Source: Deltaproteobacteria bacterium
Lineage (GTDB): Bacteria; Myxococcota_A; UBA796; JAFGLY01
Assembly: GCA_016927815.1 (NCBI GenBank)
Contig: JAFGLY010000048.1
Coordinates: forward strand, 1-59,676
DNA: 59,676 nucleotides
Direction of reading: 5' to 3'
Positions 1 through 8,823 of the stretch are shown here, one piece after another. The notes under the pieces were generated by a model that did not search any database, was not told the origin of the DNA, and was given only the letters and a program-made list of their open reading frames with translations. Made by a program: the position numbers and the translations under genes. Positions within the stretch are counted from its first letter, which is position 1, and each line of letters begins with the position of its first letter.

Positions 1-573
1 ATCCTCCCCTACGAACTTGGCATCGGCCTCGGCAACGGAGACCTCACCCCAGAAGTCGCATGGACCCTCCGTCCCGTCGCAGTCGTTGTCCACGTGGTCG
101 TTGCACACCTCCTCCACGGAGGGGTTCACCTCCGGTTCGTCGTCGTCGCAGTCCGTAGAATAGCGCGACTCGACCGGATCCCGGCAGGACGAGTCCGTAG
201 ATACCACCGTCGCCAGCGTCCCATAGCCGTCCCCGTCCAGATCCTCGAAACAGACCTCGCCCCCGTCGCAGTCGTTGTCCTGCTCGTTCCCCACCACCTC
301 CGGAGCACCTGGATATGCGCTGGCATCGTCGTCGTCGCAGTCCGTGGACTCCGACGACTCCCCGTAGTCGAGACACGACAGGTCCACAGAGGCCAGCGTC
401 TCCTGAGACCCGTACCCGTCCCGATCTCGGTCCCGGTAGCACGCGTCGCCACCGTCGCAGTTCTGGTCCACCCCGTCCGCCACGACCTCGCTGGCGCCGG
501 GGTGGATGGACGGATCCTCGTCGCCGCAGCCGAACAGGAGCGGAGCAAGGAGGAAGAAGGCGGGCGGACGCAC
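1..573 (-). CDS. MopE-repeat / FG-GAP lipoprotein, 3' end outside the window
   Basis: The first 191 codons are visible and the gene continues past the left edge. The start is GTG at 573 with GGGAGG four bases upstream. The N-terminus is a lipoprotein signal (FFLLAPLLFGC, Cys about residue 17). It is followed by three MopE-type putative metal-binding repeats, each DCDDD...P.A.EV...DNDCDG. The last visible residues (EADAKFVGED) match the place where the paralogue at 27674-31279 passes from MopE repeats into FG-GAP propeller blades (DAADAIFVGE), so a beta-propeller probably follows beyond the edge. Expected role: outer-membrane-anchored, Ca-binding surface or periplasmic protein. Function is inferred from domain type only. 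Confidence 0.8.
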   Translation of the reverse strand, partial: MRPPAFFLLAPLLFGCGDEDPSIHPGASEVVADGVDQNCDGGDACYRDRDRDGYGSQETLASVDLSCLDYGESSESTDCDDDDASAYPGAPEVVGNEQDNDCDGGEVCFEDLDGDGYGTLATVVSTDSSCRDPVESRYSTDCDDDEPEVNPSVEEVCNDHVDNDCDGTEGPCDFWGEVSVAEADAKFVGED

Positions 574-989
574 GGGACCTCCCGGGGGTCGTCACCGGGA
601 CAGTGCTGGACGGACGCAGGGGGGATCACCCTGCATGCATCCGTCACCGCGACCGGCAAGGAGCGGAGCGACGAACGTGCTGGCAGGGAGCGGGGAGGGC
701 ATAAGAACCCCGTTGGAGGCACAAGGTACCCCATGCGGGAGACGGTCGCGCGGCTCGCCTTACCGCTCCCTTCCCGAAGCCCCTCATGCTCCGCCGGCCC
801 ACGGTCCACTCGTAAGCCCGCACCAGCCCTCCCGCCTTCACGAGCCGCGAGAGCTGGCCAAGGCTGCACCCGAGGGCCTGCATCACGAGCCCTCGAGAAG
901 ACTCCCCGCCACGGACCCGGTCCGTGGGCGGTGAAGGACCTCGAACGCAGGGGATACCAGGAGAGGGCCCACGCCGTCAGGGTACGGGT
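574..989. other. Intergenic region, no supported gene
   Basis: This 416-base gap separates two minus-strand genes. It holds a small inverted repeat, GCAGGG/CCCTGC (616-634), near the upstream end of the lipoprotein leader. A minus-strand reading frame of about 80 codons (644-886) has a slightly helix-turn-helix-like N-terminus but then turns into Arg/Pro-rich text and has no clear ribosome binding site, so it is not called. No convincing -35/-10 pair was seen. Confidence 0.5.
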
Positions 990-3908
990 CTACCCGGTCA
1001 CGTCCCCGTGGAAGGTCCAGCGCCCGCGGGGGTAGGCGTCCCGGACCTCCCGCCACCAGCGTTCCCATGCCGTCCGGTGGTGCACCTGGACCCGCCAGGC
1101 GCCCTCCACGTCGAACGGCAGGCGCACGCCGGTGGTGATCACCAGCTCGTCGTAGGCCCGACGGCGGACCACGGGATCGTCGTGGGCCAGGCGATCGACG
1201 AGGATGCCCGGGTCCAGCACGCGGCCTTCGCGGTACCTGAGGCCCGGGCTGAAGGCCTCCCGGTTCTCTTCCCACCAGTGCTTCCAGTTGCGGTGGAGGT
1301 CCGGGGCATCGGGGGACCCCTCGGCGTGGCCGGTGAGGAACTCGAGCGCCGTGTTGGCGATCGTCACCACGCGCGACTCGGGGCGGGCCGTGCCGTCCAC
1401 CAGGAACTCCACGGCCCTCAAGTCACCGAGGAAGCCGAGGCCCAGGAGCGCCCCGCAGGCCAGCGCCTCCTCCCGACCGGCGGCTGCCTTCAAGAGCAGG
1501 AGGTAGGTGGGATCGCCATAGCGGCCGACGATCTCCCCGGGCGAACCCCCTCGGGTGGTGTCCCCGCGGGCCAGGGCCTGGGCGTGGTGATCCAGGCCCC
1601 TGCGGTCGCCGAGGAGCAGCAGGGCCACCGCGGCCTCCTCGGCCACCTCCGGGGTCTCCAGGGCGGCCAGGAGATCCTCGCGTGCCTGGTCGGCGCCGAT
1701 CCGGCCCAGGGCCACCGCGGCCTCCCGCCGCACGAGCTCGGGAGCCGCACCCCCCAGGAGCGTCCTCAAGGGGGCCACGGCCTCCGGCTCCCTGCGCCAG
1801 CCGAGGACCTCCACGGCCCGAGCCACGACGTCGGGCTCGCCGGGGTTCGAGACGAGCTCCAGGAGGCCCGTGGCGAGGGCCGCGTTGGGGGATCGGGCCA
1901 GCGCGGCCTTGAGCGCGTTGCCCGGCGGCCCGGCGATGTAGCGGCGCCCCAGGTGGTCGAGCAGGACGGCGGCTGCCTCGTGGGCCCGGTGGTGGGCGAG
2001 GAGGTCCACGCCGGCGACGTACTCGGGAAGCCGGGGGTCCGCCCCCCTCACCGTCGCGACGTGAAGGGCCTCCCAGGCTCGCTCGAGGAAGGACGCCAGC
2101 ACCTTCACCACGCTCTTGTCGGCGGTGCCCACCACGGCCTGGAGGGTCCCGAGCCGGCGCTCGGGGAGGTCCGCGTCCGCGCGGGTGAGCGGCGCCCGCT
2201 GCCGGAGCGCGTTGCCCCGACGATGGGCGTGCTCGGTGGCCCGCTCCAGGATCCAGCCGAGGCTCGCAGAGGGATCGCCCAGAGCGGCATCTGCGTCCGC
2301 CACGCCGGCCGCGAGGTCCGCGGCCTGGAACGTGGCGCGGGCCGAGGCCAGGGCCTCCCGGTCGCCCCATCGACCCAGGCGCATCTGCACGCGGGCCTCC
2401 CGTAGGGGCAGACAGAGGGCACGATACCCCCGGGCCGCCTGGCTCCACGCATCGCGGGCCACGAGGGAGTCCCCGCGCGCCAGCGCCGCATCTCCGACCC
2501 GGACCGCCGCCCGCAGGCGCAGCTCCCGGTCCGCGCTCTCCCGCGCATGGACCTCGGCCGCCTGCCACGCGGCGAGGGCCTCCTCGATCCGGCCGGCGTC
2601 GAGCGCCAGGTCGCCTCGTACCAGGCACACCCGCGCGAGGAAGGACGGGAGGCCGGCCGAGAGCGGTTCGGCCTGGGCGAGGGACTGCGCGGCGGGCCCG
2701 GGACGGCCGCAGTAGCGGTGCCGCTCGGCCAGCAGCAGGTGCACCCGGGCGCGGTCGGAGGGGGACAGGCCCAGCCCCAAGGCCTCGTCCAGGATCTCCT
2801 CGGCCCAGGGCTCCTCGCGCTCCACGACAACCGCGCCCAGGGCCAGGCGCGCGCGGGCGCAGACCGAGACGTCGGCGGCATCGTGCAGGGGCTCGAGGTG
2901 GTGCTCGGCGTCGTCGTGTCGGCCCAGCTCGGTGTCGAGCCCGGCCAGGAGGAGGCGCACCTCCGGCAGGAGCGGAGGAAGCTGGAACGCCTCCGAACGC
3001 TTCAGGAGGGCGTGAAGCCGGGCTCGGGCCTCCTCGCGGGGCTCCTGCGCGAGGAGTCGGCGGCCCAGTTCCAAGGCGGCCGCGTCGAGAAACGCCCCCT
3101 CCTCCTCGGATCGAACGTCCGAGACCCCCTCCTCCACGAAGGAAGCGAGCACCGGCTCCCAGGGCGGTTCGCCCGGAACCTGGAGCGTGCCCAGCGAGGC
3201 GAGCAGGTCGGTGTCGACCAGGGGTGCCCCGGGGTAGGGTGCCGGGAACCGGGTGGCCGAGAGCGCGCGGACGTAGGCCCGCCGGGCCTCGGCCGGATCG
3301 GAGGCCACGAGGCTGTCTCCCAACCGCTGCCAGGCCGGCGCCAGGTCGGGATCCCCGCGGGTGGCCGCCAGCAGGAGGGGTCGGGCCCGATCCGGATCGC
3401 CGGAGGCCAGCAGTCCCACGGCCTTCTCCAGCAGGAGAAAGGGGCTCTGGGGATCGTGAGACAGCAGGAGATCCAAACGTTGTTCCTCGGTTTTCGGAAG
3501 CTCCTCCAGGACCGCCAACATGCCGAAGAGCCAGCGGTGGAACAAGCTGGACCGGGGCACCAGGGCAGACCCCGTCCAGCGCCCGAACACCGTTCCCCTC
3601 CCCGTGGGCACCCAGGCCCAGTGGTCCTCCTCCCGAGGGCCGTCCGCGAACAGGACCACCGGCGGAGACCCGGTCCGGGCCAGGGAGAGCTCGGCCGCGC
3701 CCCGGATGCGGAGCACGCCGCGCAGCAACACCGCGCCGTTCCAGCGGACCAGGAAGGCGGTCAGGCTCTCCGGCAGGTCCAGCCCCAGCCGCTGCCGGGC
3801 CTCGGCCAGCGCCGCCTCCCCGGCGGGGGGACGCAGGTGGTTCACCTCTGCGCGGTACCGGTCCAACAGGCGCAGGAGGGGCTGGAAGGGATCGATGGCG
3901 GGTTCCAT
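990..3908 (-). CDS. SUKH-like / TPR / HEAT repeat protein
   Basis: A 972-residue soluble protein with no signal peptide or membrane segment. Residues about 20-150 resemble the SMI1/KNR4 (SUKH) fold: a PP.GE..LAEA..RLGL.LPE.L.AFL.RWNG element, then a later segment ending FHRWLFGML. The middle (about 170-640) is helical TPR-like repeats (AP.WQRLGDSL, LLLAERHRYCGRPG). The C-terminal third carries HEAT repeats (AVEVLGWRREPEAVAPLRTLL, AAVALGRIGADQAREDLLAAL) and ends in a Trp-rich segment. SUKH domains are known mostly as immunity or partner-binding modules; here it is fused to scaffolding repeats, so a protein-interaction role is inferred. ATG 3908 is preferred because homology starts just after it; an in-frame GTG at 4004 would add 32 residues. 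Neither has a clear Shine-Dalgarno sequence. Confidence 0.7.
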   Translation of the reverse strand: MEPAIDPFQPLLRLLDRYRAEVNHLRPPAGEAALAEARQRLGLDLPESLTAFLVRWNGAVLLRGVLRIRGAAELSLARTGSPPVVLFADGPREEDHWAWVPTGRGTVFGRWTGSALVPRSSLFHRWLFGMLAVLEELPKTEEQRLDLLLSHDPQSPFLLLEKAVGLLASGDPDRARPLLLAATRGDPDLAPAWQRLGDSLVASDPAEARRAYVRALSATRFPAPYPGAPLVDTDLLASLGTLQVPGEPPWEPVLASFVEEGVSDVRSEEEGAFLDAAALELGRRLLAQEPREEARARLHALLKRSEAFQLPPLLPEVRLLLAGLDTELGRHDDAEHHLEPLHDAADVSVCARARLALGAVVVEREEPWAEEILDEALGLGLSPSDRARVHLLLAERHRYCGRPGPAAQSLAQAEPLSAGLPSFLARVCLVRGDLALDAGRIEEALAAWQAAEVHARESADRELRLRAAVRVGDAALARGDSLVARDAWSQAARGYRALCLPLREARVQMRLGRWGDREALASARATFQAADLAAGVADADAALGDPSASLGWILERATEHAHRRGNALRQRAPLTRADADLPERRLGTLQAVVGTADKSVVKVLASFLERAWEALHVATVRGADPRLPEYVAGVDLLAHHRAHEAAAVLLDHLGRRYIAGPPGNALKAALARSPNAALATGLLELVSNPGEPDVVARAVEVLGWRREPEAVAPLRTLLGGAAPELVRREAAVALGRIGADQAREDLLAALETPEVAEEAAVALLLLGDRRGLDHHAQALARGDTTRGGSPGEIVGRYGDPTYLLLLKAAAGREEALACGALLGLGFLGDLRAVEFLVDGTARPESRVVTIANTALEFLTGHAEGSPDAPDLHRNWKHWWEENREAFSPGLRYREGRVLDPGILVDRLAHDDPVVRRRAYDELVITTGVRLPFDVEGAWRVQVHHRTAWERWWREVRDAYPRGRWTFHGDVTG

Positions 3909-4060
3909 GGGGATCTCGACGGAGGGCGCTGCCCGACTCAGGCAGGCGTGCCCGGCGGGAAGGCATGAGGCGTCTTCATGATAGCACTCTTGACAGAGCA
4001 ACACGAGTCGCGCGGACGGTCGCTGTCCCCGTGTGATAGGGGGGGGCCGCCGGAGTGCCC

Positions 4061-6595
4061 ATGCAGCACCGCTACGATCCCGCGACCATCGAGCCCAGGT
4101 GGCAGGCGTACTGGAAGGCGCATCGTTCCTTCCGGGCGATCGAGGATCCCTCGAAGCCCAAGTACTACGTCCTGTGCATGTTCCCCTACCCCTCTGGGGC
4201 CGGCCTCCACGTGGGCCATCCGGAGTCCTACACGGCGGTGGACATCGTCGCCCGCTACCGCCGCCAGCGCGGGTACGCCGTGCTCAACCCCATCGGGTTC
4301 GACGCCTTCGGGCTGCCCGCCGAGCGGGCGGCGGTCCGCGAGGGCCGCCATCCCCGCGAGATCATCGAGGAGAACATCGTCACCTTCACGCGCCAGCTCG
4401 AGCGGCTCGGCTTCTCGTTCGACTGGGACCGCTGCGTGGACACCTCGGACCCCGAGTACTACCGGTGGACCCAGTGGATCTTCCGGAAGATGGTCGAGAG
4501 GGGCCTCGCGTACCTCGCCAAGGTGCCGGTCTACTGGTGCCCGGCCCAGAAGACGGTGCTCGCAAACGAGGAAGTCCAGGACGGTGTCTACGTCGAGACC
4601 GGCGATCCGGTGGAGCGCCGCACCATGCGGCAGTGGATGCTGCGCATCACGAGCTATGCCGAGCGCCTGCTCGAGGATCTCGAAAGCCTCGACTGGCCCG
4701 AGAACGTCAAGGAGATGCAGCGGAACTGGATCGGCCGCTCGGAGGGCGCCATGGTCACCTTCGCCGTGGCCGACGCCCCTGGGCTCTCCTTCGAGGTCTT
4801 CACCACCCGGCCCGACACCCTGTACGGCGCCACGTGGTGCGTGCTCGCGCCCGAGCACCCACTCGTGGAGGCGGTCACCACGCCCGAGAGGGCCGCCGAG
4901 GTAAGCGACTACGTGGCCCGGGCCCGGCAACGCTCCGACATGGAGCGCGTGGTGGCCGCCGAGAAGGAGAAGACCGGGGTCTTCACCGGCGCCTTCGCGG
5001 TCAATCCCGCGAACGGCGAGCGGATCCCCATCTGGGTGGCCGACTACGTCCTGGTCACCTACGGCACGGGTGCCATCATGGCCGTGCCAGCCCACGACGA
5101 GCGCGACCACGCGTTCGCCCGCACCTTCGGCCTGCCCATCGTGGAGGTCGTGTCCGGCGGTCGCGACGTCCAGGCCGAGGCCTGGACCGGCGACGGGGTG
5201 GCCGTGAACTCCCCCCTCATCGACGGCCTGGCGGTGGAGGCGGCCAAGGCCCGGATCACCGCCTGGCTGGAAGAACGGGGCCTCGGGCGGGCGAAGGTCC
5301 AGTACAAGCTGCGCGACTGGCTCTTCTCGAGGCAGCGGTACTGGGGGGAGCCTTTCCCGGTCGTCTTCGAACCCGACGGCTCCATCCGCCTCCTGCCGGA
5401 GGATGCCCTGCCGGTCCCGATCCCCGAGCTGGACGACTTCCGCCCCACCGAGGACTGCCAGCCGCCGCTGGCTCGGGCCACCGACTGGATCGAGGTGGAC
5501 TGGGACGGACATCGTTGCCTGCGCGAGAGCAACACGATGCCCCAGTGGGCCGGATCATGCTGGTACTACCTGCGCTACATGGACCCCCACAACGATCGCC
5601 TGCCAGTGGACGCCGCGAAGGAGGCCTACTGGGGACCGGTGGACCTCTACATCGGCGGCGTGGAGCACGCGGTCACGCACCTGCTCTACGCCCGCTTCTG
5701 GCACAAGGTCCTGTACGACGTGGGGCTGGTCCACACGAAGGAGCCCTTCCAGCGCCTCTTCAACCAGGGCATGATCCTCGCGTTCTCGTACCGGGACGCG
5801 GCCGGGAAGTACTACCACCCCGACGAGGTGGAACAACGCGGCGACGTCTTCGTGGTGCGCAAGACGGGTGCGCCCGTCGAGGCCCAGATCGAGAAGATGT
5901 CGAAATCCAAGCGGAACGTCGTCGATCCGCTGGAGATCGTCGATCGCTACGGGGCGGACGCCTTGCGCATGTACGAGATGTTCATGGGCCCCTTGGAGCA
6001 GGTCAAACCGTGGCAGACGAGCGGTGTCCAGGGCGTCCACCGCTTCCTCCAGCGGCTGTGGCGCCTGGTGGTGGACGAGGAGACGGGCGGGCTGAAGCCG
6101 GCGGTGGGCGACCACCCCATCCCCCGCGACCTGGGCCGTGCCCTTCACCTGACCATCCGGGAGACCACCGAGGGCATCGAGACGATCCGCTTGAACACCC
6201 CGATCTCGCGCATGATGGAGTTCGTGAACCTGGCCACCGGGCGCGATCGGGTGCCCCGCGAGGCGCTCCGGGCGTTCCTGGCCGTCCTTTCCCCCTACGC
6301 GCCCCACATCGCCGAGGAGCTGTGGGAGCGGCTCGGGCTTCCCGGACGCGCGGCCGATGGGCCCTGGCCGGCCTGGGATCCGGCCATGCTGGTGGAGGAC
6401 CTCGTGGAGGTGGCCGTGCAGGTGCAGGGCCGGTTGCGCGCCACGCTCCAGGCCCCCCGCGACCTGCCCCGACCCGAGCTCGTCGAGCGGGCGAAGGCGC
6501 ACCCCAACGTGGTGCGACACCTGGAGGGGAAGGTCGTGGTCCGGGAGATCGTCGTGCCGAACCGGCTGGTCAACCTGGTGGTGCGGCCCGGGTAG
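4061..6595 (+). CDS. leuS: Leucyl-tRNA synthetase
   Basis: Class Ia aminoacyl-tRNA synthetase charging tRNA-Leu in the cytoplasm; 844 residues, close to the usual length of about 860. Visible motifs: MFPYPSGAGLHVGHPESY (HIGH-type signature, HVGH) near residue 50, the editing-domain stretch TTRPDTLYGATW, a T-rich CP1 region, and KMSKSKRNVVDP (KMSKS) in the last third, followed by the anticodon-binding helices. In the ZN-1 region the sequence reads WCPAQKTVLANEEVQDGVYVE, where E. coli LeuRS has a Cys pair, so this zinc knuckle looks lost. ATG 4061 follows CGGAG at five bases; a GTG at 4055 overlaps that Shine-Dalgarno and is less likely. Convergent with the small membrane gene whose stop lies 10 bases downstream. 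Confidence 0.97.
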   Translation: MQHRYDPATIEPRWQAYWKAHRSFRAIEDPSKPKYYVLCMFPYPSGAGLHVGHPESYTAVDIVARYRRQRGYAVLNPIGFDAFGLPAERAAVREGRHPREIIEENIVTFTRQLERLGFSFDWDRCVDTSDPEYYRWTQWIFRKMVERGLAYLAKVPVYWCPAQKTVLANEEVQDGVYVETGDPVERRTMRQWMLRITSYAERLLEDLESLDWPENVKEMQRNWIGRSEGAMVTFAVADAPGLSFEVFTTRPDTLYGATWCVLAPEHPLVEAVTTPERAAEVSDYVARARQRSDMERVVAAEKEKTGVFTGAFAVNPANGERIPIWVADYVLVTYGTGAIMAVPAHDERDHAFARTFGLPIVEVVSGGRDVQAEAWTGDGVAVNSPLIDGLAVEAAKARITAWLEERGLGRAKVQYKLRDWLFSRQRYWGEPFPVVFEPDGSIRLLPEDALPVPIPELDDFRPTEDCQPPLARATDWIEVDWDGHRCLRESNTMPQWAGSCWYYLRYMDPHNDRLPVDAAKEAYWGPVDLYIGGVEHAVTHLLYARFWHKVLYDVGLVHTKEPFQRLFNQGMILAFSYRDAAGKYYHPDEVEQRGDVFVVRKTGAPVEAQIEKMSKSKRNVVDPLEIVDRYGADALRMYEMFMGPLEQVKPWQTSGVQGVHRFLQRLWRLVVDEETGGLKPAVGDHPIPRDLGRALHLTIRETTEGIETIRLNTPISRMMEFVNLATGRDRVPREALRAFLAVLSPYAPHIAEELWERLGLPGRAADGPWPAWDPAMLVEDLVEVAVQVQGRLRATLQAPRDLPRPELVERAKAHPNVVRHLEGKVVVREIVVPNRLVNLVVRPG

Positions 6596-6604
6596 CGGCG
6601 GGGC

Positions 6605-6769
6605 CTACGGGCGCGAGGGGGAGCGGACCGGCTCGACGGGCAGGGGGCGATCCTCGGGGATCCAGTGCGCCTCCTTCCACGGGAGCAGCGCGATCCCCAG
6701 CCCCCCGACGCCGAGTGCGGCGCCCGAAGCCAGCACCGTGAACACCAGGTCCCACGTCAGCGCGTCCAT
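6605..6769 (-). CDS. Small membrane protein, 54 aa
   Basis: A short gene starting at ATG 6769 with a strong GGAGGA Shine-Dalgarno four bases upstream. The protein has one hydrophobic helix (LVFTVLASGAALGVGGLGIAL, about residues 8-28) followed by a polar, Pro-rich tail (WKEAHWIPEDRPLPVEP). Size and layout resemble accessory peptides of respiratory or transport complexes, but I do not recognise the family. It is transcribed divergently from the WYL regulator and ends tail-to-tail with leuS. Confidence 0.6.
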   Translation of the reverse strand: MDALTWDLVFTVLASGAALGVGGLGIALLPWKEAHWIPEDRPLPVEPVRSPSRP

Positions 6770-6952
6770 CGTTCCTCCAGCAGCAACCTGCAAACCAGCG
6801 ACCAGCCTTCCACGGGGCGCCCGCCAGGAGGGTCGTCCCGAGCGGCGAGAAACCCGAGGGGACGTGGCTGGCAAGCGCCCGACACCCGATTACGCTACCA
6901 CTGGTGCTGGCCAGTTACTGTCCGGATCGAAAACCGGCAGGAAAGGAATCGG

Positions 6953-7948
6953 ATGGACTCGGCGGACTGCACGGGGCTCAACAAGGGACAGAAACTGGTC
7001 CGCCTGATCGAGTGGATGCAGCGGCGGGAGGGGATCCGCGTCTCCGAGATCCAGGATCGCTTCGAGCTGGATCCTCGTTCATTACGACGGTACATCGCAG
7101 ATCTCAAGGAGCTTCAGCTCCCCATCCTGGAGGAGGGCAAGGGCACCGAACGGGTGCTCTTCCTCGATCCATCCTACCGGCGCTCGGGCCTCCAGCTCAC
7201 GCTCGGAGAGATGATCTCCCTGCGATTCGGTCGCATTCTCTTCAACTTTCTCGAAGGGACCCAGTTCGCGACCGACCTCACCCAGGCCATCGACCGCCTG
7301 CAGCCGACGGTCAGCCGGGGCACCGCCGAAACCGTCCAGCTCTTCGACGCCGCCTTCCTCGCCGTCCCGGAGCACGCCAAGGACTACCGGGAGATGGCCG
7401 ACGTCATCGACGAGGTCCTCTCCTGCCTCCTCTACTCCAACCCCGCGAATGCCCGATACCGACGGGCGCGGGGCCAGGCGCGGACCTACCTGCTCGAACC
7501 GCTCACGCTCGCGGTCTACCGCCAGGGGCTCTACGTGTTCGCCCGCGACGTGGAGGAGGATCGGATCAAGACCTTCGCCCTGGAGCGGTTCTTGTCCTTC
7601 GAGCGGCGGAGGAAGGAGAAATTCGGGCGGCCCGCGTCCTGGGATCCCGTTGCGTTCGTAGCCGATGCGTTCGGGATCATCGGCGGCCCGCCCCGAGCCG
7701 TGGTGGTGCGCTTCTCGAGCGAGGTGGCCGAGTACATCCGGGAGCGGCGCTGGCACCGCTCCCAGGGCTTCCTGGATCGACCGGACGGCAGCGTGGAGGT
7801 GGTGCTGCGGTGCGCCATCACGCCTGAGCTCAAGCAGTGGATCCTCGGCTTCGGACCGGACGCCGAGGTGCTGGAGCCCGAGGATCTCAGGCGGGACGTG
7901 CAGGAAGCCCTGGAGCAGGCGGCCCGACGGTACCGGCAGCCGACGTGA
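6953..7948 (+). CDS. WYL-domain transcriptional regulator (HTH + WYL)
   Basis: A 331-residue regulator. The N-terminal winged helix (about residues 10-60) reads LVRLIEWMQRREGIRVSEIQ...LDPRSLRRYIADLKEL. A linker rich in helices follows, then a WYL domain around 185-240 (EPLTLAVYRQGLYVFARDVE...IKTFALERFLSFE) and a WCX-type C-terminal extension (VVVRFSSEVAEYIRERRWH). WYL proteins bind small ligands or nucleic acid and control DNA-damage, metabolism or defence genes; the ligand here is unknown. Start ATG 6953 follows AGGAAAGGA. Its TGA overlaps the GTG of the next gene, so it probably controls or is co-expressed with the hypothetical protein and aldolase that follow. Confidence 0.85.
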   Translation: MDSADCTGLNKGQKLVRLIEWMQRREGIRVSEIQDRFELDPRSLRRYIADLKELQLPILEEGKGTERVLFLDPSYRRSGLQLTLGEMISLRFGRILFNFLEGTQFATDLTQAIDRLQPTVSRGTAETVQLFDAAFLAVPEHAKDYREMADVIDEVLSCLLYSNPANARYRRARGQARTYLLEPLTLAVYRQGLYVFARDVEEDRIKTFALERFLSFERRRKEKFGRPASWDPVAFVADAFGIIGGPPRAVVVRFSSEVAEYIRERRWHRSQGFLDRPDGSVEVVLRCAITPELKQWILGFGPDAEVLEPEDLRRDVQEALEQAARRYRQPT

Positions 7949-8802
7949 TCCGGTCGGGGGACCACGCCTGGCCCCTCCCCCCGGTTTCCGAGGATCCCTG
8001 GGGCGGAGAGGATCTCCTGCCTGCCTCGGAACCCGAGCCTCCGTTCCTGGCCCTGGCCCGCCTCGCGCTACACGGCCGGATCGCGATGGACGACCCACGC
8101 CTCGCAGAGGCGGCCTCGTGTGCGGGCCTCGACGAGCCCCGGCTGACGGATCCTCTCTCGGCCCCGCCTCCGGCCGTCACGCCGGTGCCGCCCTGCGATG
8201 CGTGGTTCGCGGAGATGGCCGAGGACGTGCTGCCGGACGTGGGCCTGGTGGCTCCGGACCGCGTCCTGGGACCCCGGGCCGATGCCCCTCCCACGCCGTG
8301 CGAGCGCATCCTGGCCGCGGGTGTGCTCGCCCTGGCGCCGTTCGACGCCCCGCGGGTCCGGCCCGTGGATCGGTGGATCCGGGAATCGGCCACGAGCGAC
8401 GTACGCGCGGCGATCCGGGCCGTGGACCGGACCCCGCCCTGCCTGTGGCGGGTGGACCCGAAGGGGGCGGTGCCCCTGCTTCCCCTGGCTCCCTCCCGGA
8501 TCCCGGTCGGCCCCGTGGTGCGGGCACCCTGCTGGGAGGGCGATCCGGTCGCCCCCCTGGACCCCGGGATCTGGGCGGCCCGATGCGTGCCCGGGCCCGC
8601 AGGGGTCTGGCTGGCGGTGCTGGCGACCCGCTTCGGGGAGCCGGCGCCCGCCCTCCTCCTGGCCCGGCTCCGCCTCGAGGCCTGGCTCGTCCGGACCCGT
8701 CGGCCGGGGCTGCCCTGGGAGGAGGTCCTCCGGGACCGGGGCGAGGTGCTATATCGATGGATGCACGAGCGGGCGCTGCTCACCGTACAGGTGACGGCGT
8801 GA
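7945..8802 (+). CDS. Hypothetical protein, coupled to WYL regulator
   Basis: A 285-residue Pro/Ala-rich soluble protein of unrecognised family. The start GTG 7945 overlaps the stop of the preceding gene (GTGA), which implies translational coupling; no separate Shine-Dalgarno is seen. There is no signal peptide or membrane helix. The C-terminal third (VWLAVLATRFGEPAPALLLARLRLEAWLVRTRR) is helical. Codon use matches the flanking genes. The aldolase start follows 21 bases after its stop, placing it in a three-gene operon. Confidence 0.7.
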   Translation: MIRSGDHAWPLPPVSEDPWGGEDLLPASEPEPPFLALARLALHGRIAMDDPRLAEAASCAGLDEPRLTDPLSAPPPAVTPVPPCDAWFAEMAEDVLPDVGLVAPDRVLGPRADAPPTPCERILAAGVLALAPFDAPRVRPVDRWIRESATSDVRAAIRAVDRTPPCLWRVDPKGAVPLLPLAPSRIPVGPVVRAPCWEGDPVAPLDPGIWAARCVPGPAGVWLAVLATRFGEPAPALLLARLRLEAWLVRTRRPGLPWEEVLRDRGEVLYRWMHERALLTVQVTA

Positions 8803-8823
8803 TCGCCCGGCTCCGGGTGGCCC

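Noticed and set aside
644-886. Minus-strand 80-codon frame with a vaguely HTH-like start
   Set aside because: No clear ribosome binding site, and Arg/Pro/Ser-rich low-complexity text after residue 35, as in random high-GC frames.
3990-3995. TTGACA upstream of leuS as a -35 box
   Set aside because: No acceptable -10 at 15-19 bp downstream, so not listed as a promoter.
4033-6741. Very long alternative frames over leuS and other genes
   Set aside because: They are Arg/Pro/Gly-rich shadows created by high GC; leuS and the other called genes have family motifs in their own frames.
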